A stretch of DNA of 64,000 nucleotides from Adiantum capillus-veneris (Eukaryota; Streptophyta; Polypodiopsida; Polypodiales; Pteridaceae): positions 28,347,946 through 28,411,945 of the forward strand of contig CM043969.1 of NCBI GenBank assembly GCA_014529385.2. Reading direction: 5' to 3'. The notes below the pieces were generated by a model. The model worked only from the letters and a program-made list of their open reading frames with translations. It was not told the DNA's origin and made no database searches. Positions 20,192 to 31,806 of the stretch are shown piece by piece (within the stretch, counting starts at the first letter, position 1; each line of letters opens with the position of its first letter). Both the position numbers and the translations under genes were made by a program.

Positions 20192-23100
20192 ATGGCTGAC
20201 AACAACACAGATGTGTTCAAGATGTTTGCTACCGAGGACAGATTGGATGGAGACAATTACCCTATGTGGGCTTATATGATGCAACATGTTCTTGTGTCGA
20301 AGGGTTCTAGAATATTGTGCAGGGCATTGATGTACGCCCTGGTTCTGAGGATATAGGCGATGTTGAGGATGTTGCAGGTCTTGCTGCACAGATTGTTGCT
20401 ATAAGAGTTGTTTTACCTACGATAGAACAAGCTTGTTGGGATGTAAAGGATGTGCAAGCTCATGCATTGATTGTGTTGTCTGTGAAGTGCACCATTACTC
20501 CTCACATTTGTTCAGCAAAATCTGCAAAATAGGGTTGGGATATATTGGCTGGTCTTTATGCCAGTCGCAATGAGGCTAAAATTGCATTGCTATGTAAAGA
20601 GTTGGAGTCAAAGATTATGCATGAGGAAGATGATATGGACACTTTCCTTGTTGGTGTCAAGGATATAAGTGAGCAACTTATTTGTGCAGGTGGTCATTTC
20701 AGACAGTTCCCTTGTGCAGACTGTTCTTGATGCCTTACCAGATTCTTACCAGACTTTTGCTAGTACTTGGAGACTTATGACCCAAGGATATCCTAAAGTT
20801 GTCAAATTTGATGCATTGTGCACATTGCTATTGCAAGAGTCACTTTCTAGAAAAAAACAAGACTAGACAACGTGCAGTTGAATAGGCTTTTATTGCTTCT
20901 CAAAGAAAGGGTGATAAAACAGCAATGTAGCCACTTCTTATGGTTCTTCTGCGAGTGGAAAATCACCTGTTCCTAATGCTTCTGCTGGCAACAATTTGTT
21001 TGGAAATTCTGGTGTGATAAGGGAAAAAAGAAGATGCATTGTCATTATTATTGTAAAGCTAATGATCACTTGATCAAGCAGTGTCCTAAGTTGAAGGCCA
21101 AAGAGGCTAAGAAGAAAGAGGGTGGCTCCACTGCAAATGCTGGTTCCACTACAAATGCAAAAATTGTTGAGACTTCTGTGAAAGGACACTGTGATGCTGA
21201 TGTTGATGCAAAATGGGCTTTTAGTGCAGAGTGCACTAACAATCTTGTTGTCCATGATGCATGCATGTCAATTGCTGCAGATTCACATGTGTGGTATTTT
21301 GAAGTGGTTCTACAAAGAACATTACCTCACATCATGAATTGTTCACCTCTCTTGAGTCTGTCCCTCATGGGAGTTCAGTCACTTGTGCCAACAATGCCTC
21401 TTATCCGGTTCAGGGAGTTGGAAAGATTGTGCTTACTACTGCAAATGACAGTTCTTTCACACTTGTTGATGCACTTTATGTACCTGGGATCAAGAAGAAT
21501 CTTTTGTCTGTATCTGCACTTGCTAGACTTGGACTTGTAGTCAAATTTGTGGATGATAGATGTACAATTTATGATCTCAGTTATGGTGATGAAATTGCTG
21601 CATCTGTCCTTTTGTGTCGTGGGCTATATAAGCTCACTTTGTATGACAAGTGTCGACAAAATTTTGCAAATGTAGTTGCCGATTCAAGGGTTGTTTCAGA
21701 TGCAAAATTGTGGCATGCACGTTTTGGGCATCTGAATTTTTCCAGTTTGTTGCGTTTGCAAAAATTTGATATCATTTCTTCTTTGCCGCCTCTTGAAGCA
21801 CCTGAAAAACATGTTTGTGAAGGATGTACTTTGGGTAAAATGCAGCATTCTAAGTTTCCAAAGGATGGTTCAGTTAGGGCCACATGCAGGTTGCAGCTTG
21901 TGCATAGTGATGTTTGTGGGCCCATGCAAACTTTGTCCGTGGGAAATTATCTTTACTTCGTGAATTTTATTAATGATTACTCCAGGCATGCATGGGTATT
22001 TCCGCTTAAAGAGAAGTCCAAAGTTTTTATGTGCTTCAAACAATTTCTGGCTATGGCTGAAAATGTCTCGACATATACTATGGGCCCCCTCCGTTCGATC
22101 AAGGGGGGAAGTATATGTTTCATGAATTTAATGCATTTTTGGCTAGCCGTGGGATAAAGCTCCATGTACAGTGCCTTATACGCCTCAGAAAAATGGTGTT
22201 GGTGAGAGGAAAAATAGGTCACTTATGGAAATGGCACGATGTATGGTCAAAAGTCAAGCTTTACCGCATTCTTTTTGGCTTGAGGCCATCATGTGTGCCA
22301 CTTATGTACTTAACAGGTGTCCTACAAAGATTTGCAGTCTATTACTCCATATCAAGCATGGCATGATAGAAAGACTTCTATTGAGCACATGCAAATTTTG
22401 GCTGTTTGGCATATGCTTTGGTGCCACAAACAAATCGTAGAAAATTGGATGATAAGGCTATCAAATGTATTTTTGTTGGTTATAGCGCTAAAATAAAAGG
22501 TTACAGGTTGTATCATCTGCAAACAAAGCGTATTTTGGTTTCACAGGATGTAGTGTTTGTGGAAGATTTTGTTCAGCCCTTGTTGTCATGTACTAGAGAT
22601 AGTAATGTAAGCTCACATGACATTTTTGACACTTTATTGCCTCTTTTTTGTGGTGGAAGTTCGAATGTAAATTCCAATGAGGCAACTGTACATCCTACGG
22701 GGGTTTCCAAAAATGTTACACATCAGCCTATTACTGATGCAGATTTACATGATGTACTTGATTAGGAAAGGGCTAAAAATGAGCAGGGTAGAGGTATGCC
22801 AAAATGGCTGGTGCATACATTGTGTGACAGTAAATTGGATGCACCTTTGTCTAGTCGTACTCGTTCAGGCTCTGACCATGCATCTTATGCATCAGATTGT
22901 TATGCTTTGGCTATGTCTAGCTTACATGATGTTGAGGAACCTCTGTCTTATGGTGAAGCACAAAATTCAAAAAATTGGATGGCTGCCATGCAATGAGAAT
23001 ATGATGCACTTATAGAAAATGACACATGGACTTTATGTGATTTGCCTCCTGGAAAAAAGTCCATTGGTACAAAGTGGATTTACAAGTTGAAATGCAAGTC

Positions 23101-24402
23101 GGACGGCGAGATTGATCGCCATAAGGCTCGACTTGTTGCAAAGGGTTATGCACAAAAAAAAGGCATAGATTATGAAGAGACTTTTGTTCCCACTTCTGGT
23201 ATGACTATTGTGCATTTTCTATGTGCATTGGCAACTCATTTTGGTTGGGATGTACATCATCCAGACATTGTTACTGCTTTCTTGAATGGTGACATATTTG
23301 AGGAAGTTTATGTAAGATAGCCTCACATTTTTGTCAAGAAAGGACAAGAGGACAAAGTGTGCATATGTAAGAAGGCTTTGTATGGGTTGAAGCAATCTCC
23401 TCGTGCTTGGTATGAGAAAGCTGACACTCATTTGGTCAAACGAGGCTTTTTGTAACAGTCCAACAGAAAGCACATTGTAGGGTGATGTACTTCTCATTGT
23501 GGTTCTTTATGTAGATGATTTGCTGATCACTGGACCAAATGAGAGACATATTGCTGAATTTAAGGCTGATTTGAATGCTACTTTCAAGATGAACGATTTG
23601 GGGCTATTGCATCATTACTTGGGCATACAGTTTAAGTAATGTGATGGTGGTATTGCCTTGTGTCAGAAAAGTTACATAGAGACATTGCTATGTAAGTTTG
23701 GACTTGAGGATTGCAAACCTATTGCCACACCCATGGAAGCAGGTTTAAATTGAGTCTCTATGATGTTGGTGATCCTACACATGTCACTCTTTACCAAACT
23801 AATGCTGGATGTCTTATTTATGTATGCAAACAAGCCTGGATATTTAGTTTGCAGTCTCATAGGTCAGCAAATTTATGCATAGCCCAAGGTCTAGGCATTG
23901 GCAGGCTTTCAAGAGTATTTTCCGCTACCTTAGTGGCACTTTACATCTTGGCTTGTTTTATCCCAATGGGGGATCATTGCCTCCAGACTTACATGCTTTT
24001 TTGGACTCAAATTAGGCTGGTTGTTTTCCACAAGTGGTTTTTGTTTCATGCTTGGCAGCTCATGTATATCATGGTTGAGCAAGAAGCAACCTACTGTGGC
24101 CACTTCTAGTTGTGAGACTGAGTACATAGCAGTCTTCATACCTATGGTTGAGTGTGTATGGCTCAAATGCCTTATGGATGATTTGGATGTTGGATAGGAC
24201 ACTGCCAACACTATCTACATTGACAGCCAAAGCGCATTGGCAGTTGCAAGGAACCCAGTTTTATGATCACACAAAGCACATTGAGGTGCATTACCACTAT
24301 GTCAGGGAGAGGATCTCAACAGGAGAGATCATCTTGGCTTATGTGCCAACACAGGACAACCTTGCAGATCTTTTCATAAAGGAATTGTCTCGTGAGAAGT
24401 GA
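20192..24402 (+). pseudogene. copia-2 Gag-Pol polyprotein (degenerate)
   Basis: Starts MADNNTDVFKMFATEDRLDG at 20192. Recognisable parts are Gag (20317-20866), a zinc knuckle with an inserted Tyr (HCHYYCKANDHLIKQC, about 21034), a protease region shifted at the active site (WYFEVV where copia-1 has WYFDSG, near 21291), an integrase zinc region (21700-21840) and core (21900-22250), then RT from NWMAAMQ (stop at 22995) and RNase H to 24402. It retains the segment DIFEEVYVR (about 23290-23318) that copia-1 has lost, so it is useful as an outgroup. More than ten lesions; inactive. Confidence 0.92.
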
Positions 24403-24452
24403 GAATCTTTCATGTGCCAGCTCTCGTTGACCGCATCACTCCAGGGGGGATT

Positions 24453-24537
24453 TATATTACCGTATACATGTGGTAGTGATGTGTGTGAACACACTAGGAC
24501 CGCTGAGGAATTTTTTCTCTCTTTAGGTGTGTGAACA
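24453..24537 (+). repeat. 3' LTR of copia-2, internally deleted
   Basis: It keeps the first 70 or so bases (GTATACATGTGGTAGTGATG to CTCTTTAGG) and a short end (TGTGTGAACA); the middle of about 140 bp is missing. The polypurine tract CCAGGGGGGA at 24441 precedes it. Confidence 0.85.
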
Positions 24538-24542
24538 AAGAA

Positions 24543-26095
24543 TCCTAAACTGAAGAATTTATGCTTCAAGGTGAAATTGTTGCTCAAAAAGTTTGAAGCA
24601 TGGAGTTTGCAGCATATTGAGAGGTCTCAAAATGAAGAAGCTCATGATGTTGCTCAAGAAATGATCACTTGTGTATTTGTGTTGAAGGCAAATGCCCCTT
24701 TATATCATGAAAGGAAGTGTTATGAAAGGAGATGGATTTTCTGTTGACAAGCATCCTACCTGAAGGTTTACCATCTTCCAAAAAGTATGCATTTATAAGA
24801 AAATCCAGGAAACACAAAAATTCTTGATGATGTGTTGCACATGAAAGAAAGTGATTTGGTTTTGCGTCGTGTGCCCTGGAAAGAGAAAATTTACAAGATT
24901 TTGGAAGAAAATCATGAGGGATCTTGTGGAGGCCATTTTGCCATGAAGATTATGTTGCATAAAATTTTGCAAGAAGGCTATGTATGGCCAAGCATTCAAC
25001 GAGATGTTAACCATTGGTGCAAGTCGTGTTTGCCTTGCCAAAAGATGGGAAAGAGAATCTTGAAGCCCAAATTGTGATAAACAATTCTAGCTTTTGATGT
25101 GTTTCAAAAATGGGGTCTTGATGCTATTGGACCCTTACCTATGACTAGCAAAAGAAATGCTTACATTTTGACAGTAGTGGATTACTTGTCACAATGGGTA
25201 GAGGCTAAAGCTGTCAAACAAATTACCAGTAAGGAAATGGGAAAGTTTGTTTATGAGCATATATGTTGCAAATTTGGTGTGCCCCTAGAGCTACTTTATG
25301 ATAGAGGACCAATATTTAGAGGACAGTTGTTTGATTATTTATGCAAGAAGCTCAATATACAGCATAGATACAGTTCTCCTTATTATCCATAATGCAATGG
25401 TCTGAGTGAGAGATTCAATGGAGAGTTGGTGAAGATCTTAACAAAGATGACCTAAACACATGGGAAGACTTGAGATTCAGAGCTGCCTTGTGCATTATGG
25501 GCCTACAAAACTGCAGACGAGCACAAAATTTTCTCCTTTTACCACTTGGTTTATGGCAAGGAAGCTTTATTGCCAATTGAAGAGGATAATCTTGCACTCA
25601 AGTTATTGTCATTGGGAGATGAAGAGCAAAGAGACACTTGCAGAAAAGGTTGTTGGATTTACAATGTTTGCAATTGGACAGAGTTTTAGCTTTGAGCTAC
25701 TATGAAGAAGTGACAAAGAAGGCTCAACTAAAGGCTTACTAATGTTGTGTACAAGATAAGGGAATTAAAAAGGGTGATCTGGTGTTGCGATACAATACTA
25801 AGTTGGATAATACCTTTTAGAAAAAGTTTCAAATCAAATGGGAAGGTCCTTTTACTGTTGTCAAGAAGTTTGATAATGGCACATATCAATTAGTAGATTT
25901 GAGTGGGACACATCATAAATATTTTGTTAATGGTTACAAATTGAAAAAATATCTAGCACATTTGATGACAATTGTGATAGATGAGATGCTATCAATAGAG
26001 GAAGACAATGTGGAAACATTTGAGAATGTAAATGAGGTTTCTGGGAATGAGCTGCAGCAATTGTTCACCCTAGGAACCTCTGCTTGTCATGAATG
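24543..26095 (+). pseudogene. pol: RNase H end and integrase of gypsy element B
   Basis: First the RNase H end (FEAWSLQHIERSQNEEAHDV). Integrase then has its zinc region (NHEGSCGGHFAMKIMLHKIL with WCKSCLPCQKMG, 24900-25050) and core. Catalytic Asp codons lie at 25120 (GLDAIGP) and 25300 (LLYDRGP), and Glu at 25408 (LSERFN), all in one frame with 35 residues between the last two. A TAA at 25390 interrupts this. The C-terminal part includes KKGDLVLRYNTKLDNTF and YFVNGYKLKKYLAHL, ending at TGA near 26094. Earlier stops (25078) show it is inactive. Confidence 0.85.
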
Positions 26096-26106
26096 ATCAA
26101 GCAGGC

Positions 26107-26120
26107 TAGGGGGGGGTTGG
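26107..26120 (+). other. Polypurine tract of gypsy element B
   Basis: AGGGGGGGGTTGG shortly before the 3' LTR, between the integrase end and the TG at 26128. Confidence 0.7.
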
Positions 26121-26127
26121 CAAGCTA

Positions 26128-27372
26128 TGTCAATCATTTTTTTGGATGATCATAAAGTCACTAAGTCATGGCAAAAAGCTTATCCACTAGCCTCATGTAT
26201 ATATATGTACATAGCCCTGCAAGTTTTGGAAGTGGCCCTGCAAAAATTCATGTACAAAGGTGTGAATTTTCCAGGCTTGGGTTCTGATGTTTTGAGTTGT
26301 CTAAGTCTATAAAACACGGTTTTTAATATTTATTTTCAGCCGTGCTTTATATCTCATGAATCGGACTTATACATCATGAGTTATGGGCATCCGAAGTGGG
26401 CGGTCTCAACTTAGAAGATGATTGCGGATGCACGCAACAAGGGTAACTGCGCTAACTTGACAATTGGAATTAGAAATGTTAAGAATTCTAGATGTAGCCG
26501 AGATGATAGGCTTCAATCCATGTGTTACGGCGAGTCATTCGGTGACTGGAGCAACAAGTTATGCTTAGGGGAAGTTTGTCCAAGAAGCCCCCTTGTTTTG
26601 AGGGAAATCTGGAAATTTGTGGGCACAAAGGGTTTAGGAGGATTGAGGAGGAGGTTTCCATGTGGTGGGGGGATTATCCCACATGGGAAGGAAAAAGTGA
26701 AAGGTGAGGGGTATACAGCCTAAAGGGGGAGCCCATTATGGGTGTATCACTTGGTGAGAGGCTCTCAAGGCTTGCGATCATGGAGGGGATCGTGGGATCA
26801 TGGGAAAGAGACGACACATTTTGGGAGTTCACACTCAGTTGGACAGGTGCCTGGCACAATTTTTTGGTCCTTGGCCACTTGTGCCCACCCCATTCGTTGG
26901 CGAAAAGGTCACCGACATCTCATTTTTTGCCCAAAAAAGGCCTAAAAGGAGCCAACTAAAAGATGCCTTGATAGAGAGCCTTGTCAACTAAGAAGAGAGA
27001 GGAAATTCTTGGCAATAAAAGATAAGGAAGCCCCCATTTTAATAGCTACAATACGTGCACAACTTTTAGAGATCTCATTTTTTAGCAAGAGAAAGGACAC
27101 CTCCATGTTCGGGTGGCCATAACTTCCTCATTTATCATCTGTTTTTTGCCTATGGATACTCTACGGACATCTCCACGAGATGAGCTTTATTATGATGTCC
27201 TTTGTTTCTCTTGATTTTGAGTGTGTTCCATGCTTTAAGGGGTTTTTTCATAAATCTCTACAGGTGTTTACCATAGGTGCTTTGGGCGGTGTGATAGTTC
27301 TTCCTTCCAACGATGTGATTTGTGCAAGACTTTAGAGAGGAACTTGTTTTTCTTGCCGTTTGCATGCTAAAA
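26128..27372 (+). repeat. 3' LTR of gypsy element B (longer form)
   Basis: Starts TGTCAATCATTTTTTTGG and ends GCATGCTAAAA. It contains the block 26402 to about 27070 that is absent from the 5' LTR. That block includes AATAAAAG near 27013 and probably carries the promoter region. The short ORFs inside it are not genes. Confidence 0.85.
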
Positions 27373-27444
27373 ATGTGAAATTAAATCTAAAATTAAATCT
27401 TAAGAGGGCTCACCAAAGATGAAGAGAAGGTGGAAATGGAATAC
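27373..27444 (-). other. Remainder of intron 2 of the transposase-like gene
   Basis: A donor GT follows CAG at 27445 on the minus strand. With 9832-9848 on the other side of gypsy element B, the intron without the insertion would be 89 bp, close to the other two introns (75 and 77 bp). The joined exons read GAFQ-VKKEDHENL in phase 0. Confidence 0.6.
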
Positions 27445-28741
27445 CTGAAAAGCACCAAGCCACCATATATTTGTTTCTGATTGAACACTAAAGTATGAAG
27501 GATCATCAGTGGGGAATTTTGAAAGAGCCCTATTCATCAATGTTATTGTGACTTGTTATAGCTTCTTATATTTGAGGATCTCACACTCATCTAGCTTCAG
27601 AAAAAAATGCAGAACTCCACGTGTCTCTTCAAATGTTACATTGCAGAACTCAACCATTCTAGTTTGCAACAAAGTGAGGTCCATGAAGATATTATTGTAC
27701 TCATCGTAGGTTACAGTTGTTCCTCAAGATCTATAAATACCATCAATATAAAATGTACATCCAATGAAATCTGTCTTTGCATGGTTGAGTTGAAGTCTCT
27801 CTTTCGAAACACTTGCTGTTGTTGGTAGAAGTTTAGACTTTATTCCATTCTTCACAAAAATGGAGGAGATAGACTGAATACCTGAGTACCCTCTCTTACT
27901 CACACCAAGGAAGTCAAGTGTGCTATGTATTTCACTGGCAGGCACTACACTCTTTGTAATAAAACGGTCAACAACATCCTGCTGCAAAACCTTATACGTT
28001 TTGTCATGCATTATGTCCTTTGCGAGACCACTTGTTATCAAAGGCGTCAACTGCTTTCCTACATTAGCCTTTGGATCTATGTTTTCTTTGTCTGGATATA
28101 TAGCATGTCTACATAGAAAATATAATAGACATAAGAAAAAACAATGTATAGTTGAAATAAACTAATAGGTTCATAATCCTGACCTCAATGCTTGGATTCT
28201 TTTCTTGAGACCTCCAAAGCCAACCTTCAAGGTTTCAAGATTCCATAGTCTCTTCTTTTGCACAAGAGCACGTAAGCTTGTATCTTTCCTTTGTAAGTTC
28301 CACACTTTTTCTTGCAATACCTGTATTTCCTGTGCGCACTGCAAAAGGGTGTTTTGGTCCTCACAATGCAAAGTAGAAAGTTGTATAATCTCACTTGCTT
28401 GATGGTGAGCCATGCTTTTCTGAATTTCTGATTTCCCAGTTAGAGCTTTGCAGTAGCCAAGTAAACCATTATGTTCGTCTTGCAAAGGTCAATAAAGTAG
28501 TGGGATTTGCAAATGCAAGGGAGGCATTGGTCATAGGATTCAAAGGATAGAGGGAGACATTTGTCCCTAATTCTATGTGTTTTGCTCCTTCTACTCTGAG
28601 TCTTGCTTTCTCCGTGGGTGTTACTGTTGTGCTTGTTTTACTTCGCTTGCATAAAGGCTCATATTTAGGATTCAAATCAACGTGTAGATGATTTTTTTGA
28701 CGTTTAGTGAGAAGAGTTGAGGGGGTGGATGAAGAAGCCAT
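27445..28741 (-). pseudogene. Transposase-like gene, exons 1 and 2
   Basis: Exon 1 (28741 to 28184) starts MASSSTPSTLLTKRQKNHLH, shifts frame near 28480, and continues as a Gln/Leu/Glu-rich coiled coil (LLGYCKALTGKSEIQ, LQEKVWNLQRKDTSLRALVQ). A 75-bp intron (28109-28183, GT and AG ends) follows. Exon 2 (28108 to 27445) has HAIYPDKENIDPKANVGKQL, FLGVSKRGYSGIQSISSIFV, NNIFMDLTLLQTRMVEFCNV and FSVQSETNIWWLGAFQ, with in-frame stops near 27724 and 27570. The gene continues in exons 3 and 4 at 9831-8672. The family is not named here; the architecture suggests a transposon-encoded or domesticated protein now decayed. Confidence 0.58.
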
Positions 28742-30610
28742 GAATACACAGACAAGAAAATCAAGAAACAAAAGAGTATAGCACCATTATTCCCTAGACT
28801 CCCTACTGCATACATCGTATGGAAAAGAAATTCCCTCCTATATGACAAGGTGCATTCATGAATATAACTAAAAAGGGACATTCCATCAATCATTACGGCC
28901 ATTATGACTCTTTCAAAAGAATCCACTATGAAGTACACTTTTTGAATGGTTGACGAGGACACCTTTTCTTTCACCACACCAATTTTCTAGAGAGAGAAGG
29001 CAAAAAAGGCCCTCCAAATGACCTCCAACTTAGGATCTTAGAAGCCTCTACTAAGAGTTGCAGCAAATCATTTGTATATTTGATTGATAGATTAATTTGG
29101 CCCCTCCATTGAGTCATCATTCCTGTGAAATTGGCAAAATCATCTTTAAGTTCAAATACAATGGTCTTCTGCTCTGTTTCATTCAATACAGTGGTCTTAT
29201 ATGCCTTGTCTGGGGGTTTCTAATTACCGAGTGAAGACAAATTCAAGAAAATTGATACAATAGCAACAATGGTGAAAGAAAAATTTATGCCATGCACATT
29301 ACTTTGACTACCACAAATATAACACTCAATCGACAAAATTTTAGAACCACTATGAAAATTGAATACCCAAGACACAAGCAATCTCTTCATACTAGAGACA
29401 TATACAATTCAATTCCACGTGGCATACCTCCTCTCAAATAGTTGACAAAAAATTTGACAAGCTCTTGTTTACTAATTACCAAAAGTTCAAGCTCCAATTT
29501 ACTAATTACCAAAAGGTCAAGTCAAGGCTTCTCGTCTCACTTAAGTTCATTGGAAGCTAGTGCAACATTGGCTTCTTAAATGCCTCTTAATTCTCCGAGC
29601 CCTCCTAATTGCAAATTTAAGGATAAAATAAAGCTTGAAGAGGTGCCTTGCAGGGATCTCCAAAAGGTTGCTTTATCTGATCATTTTGCTTTTGGAACCA
29701 CTTTCCTTGAGGAAAATTTCTTGCCTAACTAACAAGTCTGTTGTGAGATCAGTAGACAGAAATGATACTACCCAAAGCCAAATGCAAGTTCTTCTGCACA
29801 AGAAAGGCCCAAGTCTTAGGTGCATTTGCATGTTGGTGGATGCAGAGATAAAGTCATGAAGAAACAATTTTTCAAAAGCTTCTATATTGTGAGTGCCGCT
29901 CTCACTGTTAAAAACACCCAAGGTCATGGCACAGCTAGAGAATCATCTAATCCCAGGATATCTAGGCCAATATTGAAAGAATCTTTTAGTCCTAGCTCAT
30001 AGAATGGTGATTTACAGCTTCCAAAGCCTACCATATCTTTTGCAGCAATAGATAAACAAGGGCAACCATCACATGACATAAATACAATAGAACGGTTTCT
30101 TCTACATCATACATGCTGACCTCTATGGCTACAATCCAATGTCCCTCCAATCTATCGCAATACTGTTGTCTGTGACTTAGGATAAATATCGGGAACGTAA
30201 TCAGCGCTATGGGGTCTACCATGTTGGAATAAATCGAGCATGTTGGTTCAAATCCTGACTTGTGTTGAACAAAGTTTGTACTCATTCGTAGCCCACCTTA
30301 GTGTGTTGAATAGAGTTCGTGCTCATTTGTAGTCTGTGTTCAAACACTGTTAGCGGAACGAACTGCTGATTGGTTAATCTGCGAAGTGGATTGTCCCCGC
30401 GGCTACATGGCAGGCTCTCAAGGATCCCACATCCTTGAGAGTCTTATATTTAGCATGAGCCGGATTGCATGAGCGTGATTGTCTGGGCATGATTCTATAG
30501 GCAGGAAGCAACAAACGGGCAAAAGACAACAATTGTAGGTGTAACCGTGTGAGTGAGACAAATGACATCAAAAGATAAATCATTCGGAATCCAACTCATT
30601 TTGGCAAATA
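28742..30610. other. Non-coding or unrecognised sequence
   Basis: Short minus-strand frames at 28971-29186 and 28672-28977 have no recognisable domain and may be relics of the region upstream of the transposase-like gene. A direct repeat of about 31 bp (TTTACTAATTACCAAAAG) occurs twice at 29466-29520. Another imperfect repeat (GTGTTGAA...GTTTGTACTCATT-type words) occurs at 30258-30340. Nothing else is supported. Confidence 0.5.
30415..30441. other. Perfect 11-bp hairpin
   Basis: Arms CTCTCAAGGAT and ATCCTTGAGAG are exact inverted repeats around the 5-base loop CCCAC, followed by a T-rich stretch. It could form a stable stem; role unknown. Confidence 0.8.
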
Positions 30611-31062
30611 AAGGAAATTACCAAAATATTCCTCTAATTTGTGAAAATTTCCAGAATACCCCTCAAATTTCAAAAATTCGCAAAATACCCTTGTATCTAC
30701 TTTGGACGGCGGACTATTCAAGATGTTCTAATCTTTATTTCTTTTTGACAATTGAGTACTGTTTTTGAGTGGTTAGCATGTAATTAGTCACAAATTACCT
30801 CACCAAAAAGGCGATTATGTCTAAAAATAATGAAATGATTCATCTCCAAAGCCTACATAACCAACTCAAATTCTAGTTTATCATCTTGTATTGATAGACA
30901 TTCAGTCTTCTTATGAAAAGCTACAAGTTTCTTTATCTTTAGAGAAATTTCATCTCAGGACCAGGGGTATTTTGGGAATTTTGGAAAATTTCAAGGGCAT
31001 GTGGGAATTTGTGACAAAATAATGGGGGTATTCTGGGAATTTTGGCAATGTGGTCATTTTCC
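30611..31062. mobile_element. Inverted-repeat (foldback/MITE-like) element
   Basis: The left arm (about 30611-30691) and right arm (about 30963-31062) are imperfect reverse complements of each other. Each is built of three subrepeats of about 28 bp around words such as AATTTCCAGAATACCCC and CCAAAAT. The centre of about 270 bp has no coding potential. The form is that of a non-autonomous foldback or MITE element; the superfamily and target duplication were not determined. Confidence 0.6.
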
Positions 31063-31772
31063 CTTTTTAAAAAAATGAACCTACCCTCACGAGTTTGCTA
31101 CTGCAACGAGACCCTAAAGCCGGCGCGGAATGGTTACAGTAGCAGACCAGGGGCGTGTTGTGGAGCGTGGGGAGCCACATGCAGACTAAGTGGAGGTTGA
31201 GGTGTTTGACGACGGGCCTTAGTGATTGAAGGGACTAGATATCAGCCACACAATCCATGCTTATCATTATCTATCTCCATTACTCTCTCTCTCTCTCTCC
31301 TTCTCCTTGCTGAAAGCGAGCAGACGGTGTGGTGGGGTGGGAAGCGAAACATCATGAGAAGGGGGGGGGGGGGGGGGGGGGGGGCACATGCTATAGCCAG
31401 GTATGTGCTAACCATTTCAAAAAATGAATTATGCTGCACTAACATTGAAGTAGAAGCAGGGGGCAGCGTTGTCACTAGCAGGGCGAAGGGGCTCGAGGAC
31501 TTGATGCCCGCAGAAGCCCTCATCCACTTGCATCTAGTTCCCTAAATAGGTCCCCCCAATTTTAGGAAGTGGTTTATTAGATGGAATATCTGAAGATGGC
31601 TCCTGTGACTTTGAGGGAAAAAAGGCCGGACAATGGCACATGGAGAGAGAGAGAGAAGGAGATTCCATGTGCAGGCGAAGGCGTACGAAAAGATATAATT
31701 TTTTTCTGGTGCTGACAGGAAGCGTTCCATTTCGAGGTGTGTGTTGTACTGCAGATTCGAGCTCGCTCCTCC

Positions 31773-31806
<34 letters not shown>

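Larger units (their letters stand above)
19602..24537 (+). mobile_element. Ty1/copia element copia-2, older copy of the copia-1 family
   Basis: It closely resembles copia-1 throughout. The 5' LTR is complete (227 bp), but the 3' LTR is reduced to about 85 bp by an internal deletion. The target duplication AAGAA is intact on both sides (19597-19601 and 24538-24542). The coding region carries many stops and frameshifts. It interrupts the second RNase H domain of gypsy element B; removing it rejoins WKNKN to NPKLKNLCFKVKLLLKKFEA. Confidence 0.95.
9849..27372 (+). mobile_element. Ty3/gypsy element B (Tat-like, dual RNase H), carrying two copia insertions
   Basis: The two LTRs (9849-10423 and 26128-27372) share long stretches including TTTTCAGCCGTGCTTTAT and the end TTGCCGTTTGCATGCTAA. 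Between them, in gypsy order, are gag, protease, RT, RNase H, a second archaeal-type RNase H-like domain and integrase. Copia-1 splits the protease-RT spacer and copia-2 splits the second RNase H. Removing both restores a continuous element of about 7.4 kb. It lies in an intron of the minus-strand transposase-like gene. A target-site duplication was not evident (flanks GACAT and ATGTG). Confidence 0.88.

Noticed and set aside
26418-26991. ORFs inside the 3' LTR of gypsy element B
   Set aside because: They overlap in different frames, show no domain and lie wholly within LTR sequence.
9844-27377. A clear target-site duplication for gypsy element B
   Set aside because: Flanks GACAT and ATGTG do not match as direct repeats; the LTR edges are nevertheless well supported by alignment of the two copies.
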